A DNA stretch of 64,000 bases, taken from positions 248,001 through 312,000 of the forward strand of contig WNWL01000001.1 in assembly GCA_009733745.1 (NCBI GenBank), given 5' to 3'. This DNA is from Oceanobacillus sp. HTM 045. Its GTDB lineage: Bacteria > Pseudomonadota > Alphaproteobacteria > Rhodobacterales > Rhodobacteraceae. A program made the position numbers and the translations under genes. The notes below the pieces were generated by a model, which saw only the letters and a list, made by a program, of their open reading frames with translations, made no database searches and was not told where the DNA came from. Shown here piece after piece: positions 55,425-63,366 of this stretch; the first letter of the stretch is position 1, and each line of letters starts with the position of its first letter.

Positions 55425-56765
55425 ATGACCGCCCTCGCCGACATCGCCGCCCGCCTCGTCGAGGCCGCGAAGGCCGCCGGGGCCGAGGCGGCGGACGCGA
55501 TCGCCGTCTCCGGCGAGACCCTTTCGGTCAGCGTCGCCGCCCGCGCGCTGGAAGAGGCCGAGCGCTCCGAGGGCGTCGACATCGGCCTGCGTGCGCTGGT
55601 CGGCCGGCGGCAGGCCTGCGTCTCCGCCTCCGACATCCGTCCCGAGACCATCTCCGAACTGGCCGAGCGCGCCGTCGCGATGGCCCTGGCCGCGCCGGAA
55701 GACCCCTATTGCGGCCTCGCTGACCCGTCCGAGATCGCCACCGGCTGGGATCTCGCCGCGCTCGACCTCGACGACCCCGCCGACCCGCCCGCGCCGGACC
55801 GGCTGGAGGAAATCGCCCGTGCCGCCGAGGACGCGGCGCTCTCGGTCGGGGGCGTCACCCAGGTGGAACGCGCTTCGGCGCAGCGCGGCCGTACCGAACT
55901 GGCGCTTGCCGCCTCCAACGGCTTCTCCGGCACCTACTCCCGTACCTCGGGCGGGGTGTCCGTTTCGGCCATCGCCGGGACCGGGCTGCGGCGCGAGCGC
56001 GACTGGGCCTACGAGAGCCGCTGCCACTGGGCCGACCTGCCCGCGGCGGAGGAGATCGGCCGCCGCGCCGCCGAGCGCGCCGTCGCCGCACTCGGCGCCC
56101 GCCGCCCGCCCAAGGGCGCGGTGCCGGTGCTCTACGACGAGCGCATCGCGTCGAGCCTGATCGGCCATCTCGTCGGCGCCGCCAACGGCTCCTCCGTGGC
56201 GCGCGGCGCAAGCTGGCTGCGCGGCCGGATGGGCGAGCGCGTGCTGCCCGCCGGGATCGACCTGCTCGAAGACCCGCTGAAACCCCGCGGCCTTGCCTCC
56301 CGCCCGTTCGACGGCGAAGGCGTCGCCGCGCGGCAGCGTCCGATCGTGGAGGACGGCGTCCTCGCGCGCTGGGTGCTCGACCTCTCCTCCGCCCGCCAGC
56401 TCGGCCTCGCGACCACCGGCAACGCACGGCGCGGCACCGGCTCGCCGCCGTCCCCCGGCACCTCCAACCTGTCGCTGACGCAAGGATCGCGCAGCCGGGA
56501 GGAGCTGATCCGCGAGATGGGCACCGGCCTGATCGTCACCTCGATGATCGGCGCGTCGGTCAACCCGACCACCGGCGCCTATTCGCGCGGCGCGTCGGGC
56601 TTCTGGGTCGAGAATGGCGAGATCGCCTACCCGGTGAACGAGATAACCGTCGCCGGCTCGCTGCCCGAGATGCTCGCGCGGATCGTGCCGGCCAACGACG
56701 CCGACCCCGCCAAGTCGGTCTCGGTGCCGTCGCTGCTGGTCGAGGGGCTCACCCTTGCCGCATGA
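55425..56765 (+). CDS. pmbA: TldD/PmbA family metalloprotease PmbA
   Basis: 446-residue protein of the TldD/TldE (PmbA) family, which matures peptides such as microcin and removes CcdA. Typical parts are an N-terminal alpha/beta domain with SEGVDIGLRALVGRRQACVS, the middle domain DPYCGLADPSEIA, and the C-terminal beta domain with TGTSNL-like PPSPGTSNLSLTQGS and the late GASGFWVENGEIAYPVNEIT. It lacks the HExxxH motif of TldD, which marks it as the PmbA/TldE partner. The next gene begins inside its last codons. Confidence 0.93.
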   Translation: MTALADIAARLVEAAKAAGAEAADAIAVSGETLSVSVAARALEEAERSEGVDIGLRALVGRRQACVSASDIRPETISELAERAVAMALAAPEDPYCGLADPSEIATGWDLAALDLDDPADPPAPDRLEEIARAAEDAALSVGGVTQVERASAQRGRTELALAASNGFSGTYSRTSGGVSVSAIAGTGLRRERDWAYESRCHWADLPAAEEIGRRAAERAVAALGARRPPKGAVPVLYDERIASSLIGHLVGAANGSSVARGASWLRGRMGERVLPAGIDLLEDPLKPRGLASRPFDGEGVAARQRPIVEDGVLARWVLDLSSARQLGLATTGNARRGTGSPPSPGTSNLSLTQGSRSREELIREMGTGLIVTSMIGASVNPTTGAYSRGASGFWVENGEIAYPVNEITVAGSLPEMLARIVPANDADPAKSVSVPSLLVEGLTLAA

Positions 56766-57555
56766 CGCTCCGTCCGAATCCGCATCGCACATCGCCGATC
56801 TCGAACTGATCGAGGAGAGCGCCCGCGCCGCCGGGCAGGTGGCGCTGTCGCATTTCCGCACCGCCGTCGAGCAGTGGGAGAAGCCCGGCAACGCCGGCCC
56901 GGTCAGCGCCGCCGATCTCGCGGTCAACGCCGTGCTGCACGAGCGCCTGCGCAAGGCCCGCCCCGGCTATGGCTGGCTGTCGGAGGAGGACGACGACAGC
57001 CACGACCGGCTCCGCACCAGCCGGGTCTTCGTGGTCGACCCGATCGACGGCACCCGCGCCTTCCTCGAAGGCAAGGAGGGGTTCTCGGTCTGCGTCGCGG
57101 TGGTCGAGCACGGCATGCCCACCGCCGCCGTTGTGCACCTGCCCGCGCGGCAAGAGACCTATACCGCCGTGATCGGCCGGGGGGCGCATCTCAACGGCAC
57201 GCGCCTCTCGGCGTCGAAGCGCACCGGCCTCGACGGCGCGACCATGCTGATCAATTCCAGCCATCTGAAGCCCGAGTTCTGGCCCGGCGGCGTGCCGCCG
57301 GTGGAGCGGCACTTCCGCTCCTCGCTGGCCTGGCGGCTCTGCCTCGTCGCCTCCGGCCGTTTCGACACGCTGGCGACGATGCGGGTGGCGCATGAATGGG
57401 ACGTCGCCTCCGGCGTGCTGATCGCCGGCGAGGCGGGGGCGCTGGTTACCGGGCGGAGCGGCGAGAAGATCACGCTCAACGACCCCGAACCGCGCGTCCC
57501 CGGCCTGATCGTCGCCCCCCCGGCGCTGCACGCGGCCCTGCTCAAGCGGCGCTGA
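56755..57555 (+). CDS. Inositol monophosphatase-family phosphatase (CysQ-like)
   Basis: 266 residues, Li-sensitive phosphatase fold. The metal-site motifs are WLSEEDDDSHDR, the DPIDGTRAFLEGKEGFSVC block and the C-terminal HEWDVASGVLIAGEAGALVT. Family members hydrolyse inositol monophosphate, PAP or PAPS; the EEDDD version is nearest to CysQ (3'(2'),5'-bisphosphate nucleotidase) but the substrate is not fixed by these motifs. No ATG suits the start; a TTG overlapping the pmbA stop by 11 bp is the likely start, so translation is coupled to pmbA. Confidence 0.87.
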   Translation: MPHDAPSESASHIADLELIEESARAAGQVALSHFRTAVEQWEKPGNAGPVSAADLAVNAVLHERLRKARPGYGWLSEEDDDSHDRLRTSRVFVVDPIDGTRAFLEGKEGFSVCVAVVEHGMPTAAVVHLPARQETYTAVIGRGAHLNGTRLSASKRTGLDGATMLINSSHLKPEFWPGGVPPVERHFRSSLAWRLCLVASGRFDTLATMRVAHEWDVASGVLIAGEAGALVTGRSGEKITLNDPEPRVPGLIVAPPALHAALLKRR

Positions 57556-57648
57556 GGCGGAAGCTCGCACGCGGGCCCGCCACGGAACGGGATTTCTGCC
57601 TCGGATCGCAGGGCCACCGGCGCACGGGCGCAGGGGGCGCGAAGACCC

Positions 57649-58389
57649 TCAGGCCCCCTCCGCCGCGCGCAGCACTTCCGGGCTGACCGGCTCCATGCCG
57701 CGGGCGCACCAGCGCCCGTCGGGCTGGCGCTGCCAGCGGGTGCGCTGCCAGCTTCCGTCCGGCTGGCAGGCCCACCACCAGTTCGGCGCGTCCACGGCGC
57801 CGGTCCAGACATAGGCCAGCAGCACCGGCTCCGAGCCGGTGGTCAGGCTGTGGATCAGGTGCGGCCGCGTCACCGAGGCCTCGCCGGGGTGCAGCTGGAA
57901 CGGCGCGCGGCGGATCCCGTGCATCAGCCCGAGCGTGCCCGAGATGCAGTAGTAGACCTCCGCCGCCTCGTGGGTATGGAGCGGGTAATGGACGCCCGGC
58001 GCGAGCAGGAAGAACCCGGTGCGCACCGGCTGGCTCTCGACCAGCCCGGCGGGGCCGGCCACCTGCGCGGCCAGCATCCCGCGCGCCAGCGCCGGGTCGA
58101 CGCCCGCCCCCTCGTAGAGCTGGTACCAGGTTGTCTGCTGCACCGCCTCCCGCGCGATCTCGCGCATCGGGCCCGTCGCCGCGTCGAGCGCGGGGCCGAG
58201 ATGCGACAGCGCCGACAGGGCAGGGCGCACCGCCGGCTGCGCGCGGGCCGCGCCGCAGTCGATCCCCCGCAGCCCGGCGGCGAAATCGGCAAGCTCCGGG
58301 CGCTCCGCCGCGCCGCCGGACAGGGTCTCCGCCAGCGTCGAGACGAAGCGCGCGGCAAGGGAATCCAGGGATGCCGGGGACGTGGTCAT
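57649..58389 (-). CDS. DMSP-lyase-family cupin, second copy
   Basis: 246-residue cupin of the DMSP lyase family. An N-terminal helical part (residues 1-120) precedes a metal-binding core: YPLHTHEAAEVYYCISGTLG gives the HxHxxxE ligands and a later His is in RPHLIHSLTTGSEPVLLAYV. A Trp-rich C-terminus (NWWWACQPDGSWQRTRW) is added. It resembles DddQ/DddL-like proteins more than general cupins, but which Ddd type it is cannot be decided by eye. It is 67 bp after the DddQ-like gene, in the same orientation. Enzyme activity would be DMSP cleavage to DMS and acrylate. Confidence 0.75.
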   Translation of the reverse strand: MTTSPASLDSLAARFVSTLAETLSGGAAERPELADFAAGLRGIDCGAARAQPAVRPALSALSHLGPALDAATGPMREIAREAVQQTTWYQLYEGAGVDPALARGMLAAQVAGPAGLVESQPVRTGFFLLAPGVHYPLHTHEAAEVYYCISGTLGLMHGIRRAPFQLHPGEASVTRPHLIHSLTTGSEPVLLAYVWTGAVDAPNWWWACQPDGSWQRTRWQRQPDGRWCARGMEPVSPEVLRAAEGA

Positions 58390-58456
58390 CAGGGTCTCCG
58401 CGGAAGCAGAAGGGGAATGGATGGCCCGGAACGGGCGGGATCGGCGGCCGCGGCGC

Positions 58457-59041
58457 TCACGCCGCCAGCGCCCAGAGCGCGAGGAGCGGCGTCCCGCCGG
58501 AACGCATCGCGTGGACAGCGTTCGGCCGGACGTAGAAGCTGCCGCCCACGCCGGGGGCGAACCAGTCGCCGCCGTCCTTGCGGAACTCGCCCTCCGACAG
58601 CACCAGGTAGGTCTCCTCAGGCGCGTGGTCGTGGTCGGGGTAGCGCACCTCCGGCGCCAGCAGGCTCAGCCCGATCCAGACGTCGTGGCGGTGCTCCACC
58701 CCGCCGGGGCCGACCACCATCGCGTTGGCATGGCCGTCCTCGAAATTCGCGTTCTCGCTGCCGTTGCCGGGCCGGGTGCGCCAGACCAGACGCGGCGCGA
58801 GCGCGGCGATGGCATCGAACAGCGCCGCCAGCGCGGGCTCCGCCGGGCGCCGCGCCAGCATCCCGGGCAGCAGCGCGCAGACCGGCTGTTCCCGCGGCGT
58901 GTCCGCGCCGCGGTCCGACACGTCCTCGAGCGCCGCCCTGATCCGCGCGACCGAGGGCCGGGATTCGGCGGCGGTCAGATGCGCCTCCAGCGCCGCGAGC
59001 GTGGCGTCGATGAAATCCTGCAGGTCGCCTGCGCGCGTCAT
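58457..59041 (-). CDS. dddQ: Dimethylsulfoniopropionate lyase DddQ-like
   Basis: 194-residue cupin. The core WIGLSLLAPEVRYPDHDHAP, then ETYLVLSEGEFRKDGGDWFA, and FYVRPNAVHAMRSGGTPLLA match DddQ closely, including the HxHxxxE metal ligands, the Tyr of the active site and the last metal His. DddQ cleaves DMSP to dimethyl sulfide and acrylate in marine Roseobacters. Acrylate is then processed through acryloyl-CoA; acuI lies about 17 kb away. It leads the two-gene unit; tandem DddQ-type genes are known in Roseovarius. Confidence 0.85.
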   Translation of the reverse strand: MTRAGDLQDFIDATLAALEAHLTAAESRPSVARIRAALEDVSDRGADTPREQPVCALLPGMLARRPAEPALAALFDAIAALAPRLVWRTRPGNGSENANFEDGHANAMVVGPGGVEHRHDVWIGLSLLAPEVRYPDHDHAPEETYLVLSEGEFRKDGGDWFAPGVGGSFYVRPNAVHAMRSGGTPLLALWALAA

Positions 59042-59169
59042 GTCCGGGTCCGGGGCTGATGGGCACTCCGCCCAGCTAGCCCGAGCGAGGGCCGCGCCGC
59101 AACAGGCACTTCCCGCACGTCACTCGCATCGCCGCGCGGCAGCCGCTTCTTGCACGCCGTAACCCGCGA

Positions 59170-59197
59170 TTGACCTTTGATCCCGACACGGTAGTTT
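59170..59197 (+). promoter_or_regulatory. Candidate promoter upstream of the DUF4170 gene
   Basis: TTGACC, a 16-bp spacer and TAGTTT in an AT-richer stretch 89 bp before the gene. The -35 is good and the -10 weak. Confidence 0.35.
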
Positions 59198-59285
59198 GCG
59201 CCCGCTCCCGCAGCGCAATGCAACAGTGCGATGCAACACGGTGCACGAAGCCCTCTGGACGCCCTCTGATCGCAGGAGACCCGCG

Positions 59286-59534
59286 ATGGCCACCCGACTT
59301 CACCTCGTCTTCGGCGGCGAACTCAAGGACCCGCAGGGCACCGAGTTCCGCAATGTCGACGACCTCGACATCGTCGGCATCTTCCCGAGCTACGAGACGG
59401 CCTACAACGCCTGGAAGGGCGCGGCCCAGCGTACCGTGGACAATGCCCACATGCGCTACTTCATCGCCCATCTCCACCGCCTCCGCGACGAGGAGACTGA
59501 GAGCTCGGCCGAAGTCCAGGCGCTGGAGCGCTAG
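59286..59534 (+). CDS. DUF4170 domain protein
   Basis: 82 residues. RLHLVFGGELKDPQGTEFRN, IVGIFPSYETAYNAWKG and NAHMRYFIAHLHRL are the DUF4170 hallmarks. AGGAG precedes the ATG by 8 bases. In Alphaproteobacteria this small gene sits with the lipid A genes that follow (DUF374, waaA, lpxK), as here; function unknown. It ends 9 bp before the acyltransferase gene. Confidence 0.92.
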   Translation: MATRLHLVFGGELKDPQGTEFRNVDDLDIVGIFPSYETAYNAWKGAAQRTVDNAHMRYFIAHLHRLRDEETESSAEVQALER

Positions 59535-59543
59535 ACCGGCACG

Positions 59544-60410
59544 ATGGCCGCCGCGGGAGGGGATGGCCTGAAGGCGCGCCTCGGGCGTTGGGTTCGGCAG
59601 TCGGGACTGGGCCTCGCCATCGGCGCACGGCTCGGTTCGTTCTACATCTGGTTCGCCCTGCGCACGACCCGCTGGACCGAGGTGGGCCGCGAGAACACCG
59701 ACGGCGTGCTCTCGCGCGGCACCGGCATGATCGCCGCCATCTGGCACGGTCGGCTGTTCTACTCGCCCACATGGGGCGAGAAGGGGCGGCGCACCGTGGC
59801 GATGATCTCGGCCAACCGCGACGGCGAACTGATCGCCCGGATCGTCCACCGCTGGAACGTCGAGACCGTGCGCGGCTCGTCCTACGACCGCAGGAAGCGG
59901 CGCGACAAGGGCGGCAAGCAGGCCTTCGCCGAGGGGCTGAAGGCGATCCGCGAGCATGCCGTCCTCGCCGTCAGCCCGGACGGCCCGCGCGGCCCGAGGA
60001 TGCGGCTCCAGCCCGGCGTGGCGCAGCTCTCCATCGCCTCCGGCCTGCCGGTGGTGCCGGTGGCCTTCTCGGTGCGCCGGGGCAAGGTGCTGCGCAGCTG
60101 GGACCGGTTCCTGGTGCCGTTCCCCTTCACCAAGGGCGTGAAGATCTACGGCAAGCCGCTTGAACCGCCTGCCGATCCCACGCTGGAGGAGGCGGACGAG
60201 TACCGCCTCCGCATCGAGGCCGCGCTGACAGAGGTGACCAACCGCGCCGACGATCTCTGCGGCCGCCCGTACACCGAACCCGGCCCGCCGCTCGAGATCT
60301 CTCCCGTGGCCAACGGCGCCGAAGACGAGGCGGAGGACGGCCCGGACGACGAGTCGGAAGACGAACTGCAAGAGGATCGGGCGCCCGGCATGTCCGGAGC
60401 GCGGGAGTGA
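59544..60410 (+). CDS. DUF374 lysophospholipid-acyltransferase-family protein
   Basis: 288 residues. It has a hydrophobic N-terminal segment (IGARLGSFYIWFALRTTRWT), the acceptor-site motif IAAIWHGRLFYSPTWG, GSSYDRRKRRDKGGKQAF and the PDGPRGPRM motif typical of DUF374 LPLAT proteins. It likely transfers an acyl chain in lipid A or phospholipid assembly at the inner membrane. The C-terminal 40 residues are very acidic. It overlaps the waaA start as GTGA. Confidence 0.87.
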   Translation: MAAAGGDGLKARLGRWVRQSGLGLAIGARLGSFYIWFALRTTRWTEVGRENTDGVLSRGTGMIAAIWHGRLFYSPTWGEKGRRTVAMISANRDGELIARIVHRWNVETVRGSSYDRRKRRDKGGKQAFAEGLKAIREHAVLAVSPDGPRGPRMRLQPGVAQLSIASGLPVVPVAFSVRRGKVLRSWDRFLVPFPFTKGVKIYGKPLEPPADPTLEEADEYRLRIEAALTEVTNRADDLCGRPYTEPGPPLEISPVANGAEDEAEDGPDDESEDELQEDRAPGMSGARE

Positions 60411-61678
60411 GCCTCGCGCTCCGGCTCTATCTCCTCGCGTCGCGCCTCGCCGGGCCGCTGGCGGGGCCGATCCTGCGCCGCCGCGCCCGCCGCGGCAAGG
60501 AGGACCCGGCCCGCCTGTCCGAGCGCCTCGGCCATCCCGGCGCGGCCCGCCCCGCCGGGCCGCTGGTGTGGCTCCACGCCGCCAGCGTCGGCGAGGCGAC
60601 CTCGGCCCTGCCGCTCGTCGCCGCGCTCCGCGATGCGCGGCCGGGCCTCGCCGTTCTGATGACCACCGGCACCGTCACCGCCGCGCGCCGGATGGCGGAG
60701 ATGCTGCCCGGGCGCGCGATCCACCAGTTCGCCCCGGTCGATACCTGCGCCGCCGTGCGCCGCTTCCTCGGCCACTGGCGGCCCGATCTCGCCATCTGGG
60801 TCGAGAGCGAGATCTGGCCGCGCCTGATCCACGAGACCGCCCGCGCCGGCACGCCGATGGCGCTGGTCAATGCCCGCATCTCCGAGAAATCCGCCCGCGG
60901 CTGGGCCCGCCTGCCGGGCATGGCCCGCGCGCTGTTCGGCGCCTTCGCCGAGATCACCGCGCAGGATGGCGCCACCGTGGGCCGCCTTGCCGGACTGGGC
61001 GTCACCGCCACGCGGGGCGCAAACCTCAAGGCGCTGGTGCCGCCGCTCCCCTGCGACGAGGCCGAGCTTGCCCGCATGGAGGCCGCCTTCGGCGACATGC
61101 CCCTCTGGCTCGCCGCCAGCACCCACGAGGGCGAGGAGGAGGCCGTGGCCGAGGCCGCCGCCGCGCTGCCGGAGGTCCGGCTGGTCCTCGCCCCCCGACA
61201 CCCGGAGCGAGGCGACAGCGTCGAGGCGCTGCTCCGCGCCCGCGGCCTCACCGTCGCCCGCCGCTCGCGGGGGGAGGAGCCCGGCGCGGCCTCCGTCTAC
61301 CTCGCCGACACGCTCGGCGAGATGGGCCTCTGGTACCGCCTCGCCCCGGTCGCCTTCGTCGGTGGCTCGCTGGTGGAGATGGGCGGCCATTCGCCCTTCG
61401 AGCCTGCCGCGCTCGGCTGCGCCGTGCTGCACGGGCCGCAGGTCGCCAACTTCGCCCCCGCCTATGCCCGCCTCGACGCGGAAGGCGCGGCGCGCGAGGT
61501 CGCCGGGTCGGACGACCTCGCCGAAAGCCTCCGCACCCTCCTCGGCGACCCCGCGGCACTCCGCGCCATGACCGCCGCCGCGGGCAGCGTGCTGGCCGAC
61601 ATGGCCGGCGACCTCGCGCCGCTGGTCGCGCGCCTCCTCGCCCTGGTGGAGCCGGGAATGACGGAGGCAGGGCGGTGA
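60407..61678 (+). CDS. waaA: 3-deoxy-D-manno-octulosonic-acid (Kdo) transferase WaaA
   Basis: 423-residue GT30 glycosyltransferase that adds Kdo to lipid IVA at the inner membrane. The N-terminal anchor is LALRLYLLASRLAGPLAGPI; motifs are VWLHAASVGEATSALPLVAA, DLAIWVESEIWPRLIHETA, LAASTHEGEEEAVAEA and VAFVGGSLVEMGGHSPFEPA. GTG start overlapping the upstream stop. Coupled to lpxK in the same way (GTGA). Confidence 0.95.
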   Translation: MSLALRLYLLASRLAGPLAGPILRRRARRGKEDPARLSERLGHPGAARPAGPLVWLHAASVGEATSALPLVAALRDARPGLAVLMTTGTVTAARRMAEMLPGRAIHQFAPVDTCAAVRRFLGHWRPDLAIWVESEIWPRLIHETARAGTPMALVNARISEKSARGWARLPGMARALFGAFAEITAQDGATVGRLAGLGVTATRGANLKALVPPLPCDEAELARMEAAFGDMPLWLAASTHEGEEEAVAEAAAALPEVRLVLAPRHPERGDSVEALLRARGLTVARRSRGEEPGAASVYLADTLGEMGLWYRLAPVAFVGGSLVEMGGHSPFEPAALGCAVLHGPQVANFAPAYARLDAEGAAREVAGSDDLAESLRTLLGDPAALRAMTAAAGSVLADMAGDLAPLVARLLALVEPGMTEAGR

Positions 61679-62661
61679 GGGCGCCCGGCTTCTGGTCCCG
61701 CCCGCCGGGCCTCGCCGCGCGGCTGTTGCAGCCCTTCTCGCTCGCCTGGCTGCTGGGCGGCTGGCTCCGCCGGGTCACGACCACGCCGCGCAAGGTCGGC
61801 GCGCCGGTGCTCTGCGTCGGCAACCTCACCGCCGGCGGTGCGGGCAAGACGCCGATGGTCGCGGCCCTGCTGGATCGCTGCGCCGCCCTCGGCATCGCCG
61901 CCCATGTGGTCAGCCGCGGCCACGGCGGCTCGGAGCGCGGCCCGCTCAGGGTCGACCCCGAGCGCCACGCGGCGAGCGAGGTCGGCGACGAGCCGCTGAT
62001 CCTCGCCGCCCGCGCGCCGGTCTGGGTCTCCCGCGACCGCGCCGCGGGGGCGGAGGCCGCGGTCGCCGCCGGGGCCGGGCTTGTGATCCTCGACGACGGC
62101 TACCAGAACCCGTTGCTGGTCAAGGACGCCTCGATCCTGATGGTCGACGCGGGGCAGGGCTTCGGCAACGGCCTGACGATCCCCGCCGGCCCGCTGCGCG
62201 AGCCCGTCGCCGCGGGCCTCGCCCGCGCCGACCTCGCCGTGGTGGTGGGCGAGGAAGTCGCGCGCACCCGCCTGCTGCAACGCTGGCCCGCCCTCGCCGC
62301 GCTGGACCCGATCGCGGCGGAGATCGAGCCGCTCCCCACCGGGCTCGACCTCGACGGGGCGGAGGTGGTCGCCTTCGCCGGGATCGGCGTGCCCGAAAAG
62401 TTCTTCGCGACTCTCAGGGGCATGGGCGCGCGCCTTGTCCGCGCCGAGGGGTTCCCCGACCACCACCCCTACACGCCGCAGGTGCTCCGCCGCCTCAAGG
62501 CCGAGGCCGACGCGGCGGGCGCGATGCTGGTGACCACCGAGAAGGACGCCGCCCGCCTTCCCGCCGCCTTCCGCCCGGAGGTGATGACCGTGATGGTGCG
62601 GATGCGGATTAACGATTGGGACCCGATAGAGGCACTGCTCGGTCACATCGGCGCGAAATGA
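61675..62661 (+). CDS. lpxK: Tetraacyldisaccharide 4'-kinase LpxK
   Basis: 328-residue inner-membrane kinase making lipid IVA. P-loop GNLTAGGAGKTPMVAAL, HVVSRGHGGSERGP, ILDDGYQNPLLVKDASILMV and the C-terminal FPDHHPYTPQVLRRL are all LpxK marks. GTG start overlapping the waaA stop as GTGA. Upstream frame continues through waaA but is not coding. An intrinsic terminator follows about 80 bp later. Confidence 0.95.
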   Translation: MRAPGFWSRPPGLAARLLQPFSLAWLLGGWLRRVTTTPRKVGAPVLCVGNLTAGGAGKTPMVAALLDRCAALGIAAHVVSRGHGGSERGPLRVDPERHAASEVGDEPLILAARAPVWVSRDRAAGAEAAVAAGAGLVILDDGYQNPLLVKDASILMVDAGQGFGNGLTIPAGPLREPVAAGLARADLAVVVGEEVARTRLLQRWPALAALDPIAAEIEPLPTGLDLDGAEVVAFAGIGVPEKFFATLRGMGARLVRAEGFPDHHPYTPQVLRRLKAEADAAGAMLVTTEKDAARLPAAFRPEVMTVMVRMRINDWDPIEALLGHIGAK

Positions 62662-62742
62662 CCCCGCCGGGGCCTACCGAGGGCCATGTTTCGACATAGG
62701 TTTGAAATGTCCCTCAACTGGCTCCAACGGATGCGAGCTGCA

Positions 62743-62770
62743 GGCGCCCCCAAAGCGGGGCGCCCTTTTT
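62743..62770 (+). terminator. Intrinsic terminator of the lipid A operon
   Basis: GGCGCCCC and GGGGCGCC enclose CAAAGC and are followed by CTTTTT. It lies 80 bp after lpxK and is one of the clearest terminators in the window. Confidence 0.85.
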
Positions 62771-62894
62771 CTGTCCGGGACGCTTCTTCAGACCCGGTTC
62801 CACGCAGACTGCACCCCAGATTCACCCTGTGGCCAGCCGCGCGGGGCTGGGATAGAAGGCGCGGCGTCCTAGATAGGGGACGAGAGGAGTTGCA

Positions 62895-63320
62895 ATGAGC
62901 CAGACCAGCGCCGCCTTCGAGGAGATCGCCGACAATATCGAGTTCCTCGACGACTGGGAGGAGCGCTACCGCTACGTGATCGAGCTCGGCAAGGCGATGG
63001 AGCCGCTGCCCGAGGCCGAGCGCACCGAGGCGGCGCGCGTCCACGGCTGCGCCAGCCAGGTCTGGATCGTGCCCGACCTCGACGGCGAGGGCCGGCTCAC
63101 CTTCCGCGGCGACAGCGACGCGATGATCGTGCGCGGGCTGATCGCCATCCTCCACGCGCTCTATTCCGGCCGGAAGCCCGAGGACGTGCTCGCGATCGAC
63201 GCGCAGGCCGAGCTTGGCCGGCTCGGGCTCGAAAGCCACCTCTCGGCGCAGCGCTCGAACGGGCTCAGGGCGATGGTTTCCCGGCTGCGCGACCTTGCGG
63301 GGGCGATGCAGGCGGGCTAA
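62895..63320 (+). CDS. sufE: SufE family Fe-S assembly protein
   Basis: 141 residues. DDWEERYRYVIELGKAMEPL and the active-site loop VHGCASQVWIVPDL (sulfur-accepting Cys) are SufE hallmarks, and GLRAMVSRLRDLA ends the protein. SufE takes persulfide sulfur from SufS. No sufBCDS genes lie in the window. AGGAG precedes the ATG. Confidence 0.95.
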   Translation: MSQTSAAFEEIADNIEFLDDWEERYRYVIELGKAMEPLPEAERTEAARVHGCASQVWIVPDLDGEGRLTFRGDSDAMIVRGLIAILHALYSGRKPEDVLAIDAQAELGRLGLESHLSAQRSNGLRAMVSRLRDLAGAMQAG

Positions 63321-63324
63321 GTCA

Positions 63325-63363
63325 GGCCGTATTTCCCGCTCCAGCCCGCTCCATACGGTGGCC
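63325..63363 (+). repeat. Inverted repeat between sufE and the methyltransferase gene
   Basis: CCGTAT and ATACGG face each other across a 20-base spacer, with GGCC on both outer sides. The 3' arm overlaps the only ribosome-binding-like GGTGG of the next gene, so it could gate translation. Confidence 0.3.
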
Positions 63364-63366
63364 ACC

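Noticed and set aside
59038-59223. 61-codon minus-strand frame overlapping the DddQ-like start
   Set aside because: It lies mainly in intergenic sequence, has no ribosome-binding site and no recognisable product.
62686-62898. 70-codon open frame after lpxK
   Set aside because: It contains the lpxK terminator hairpin and T-run and ends inside the sufE start.
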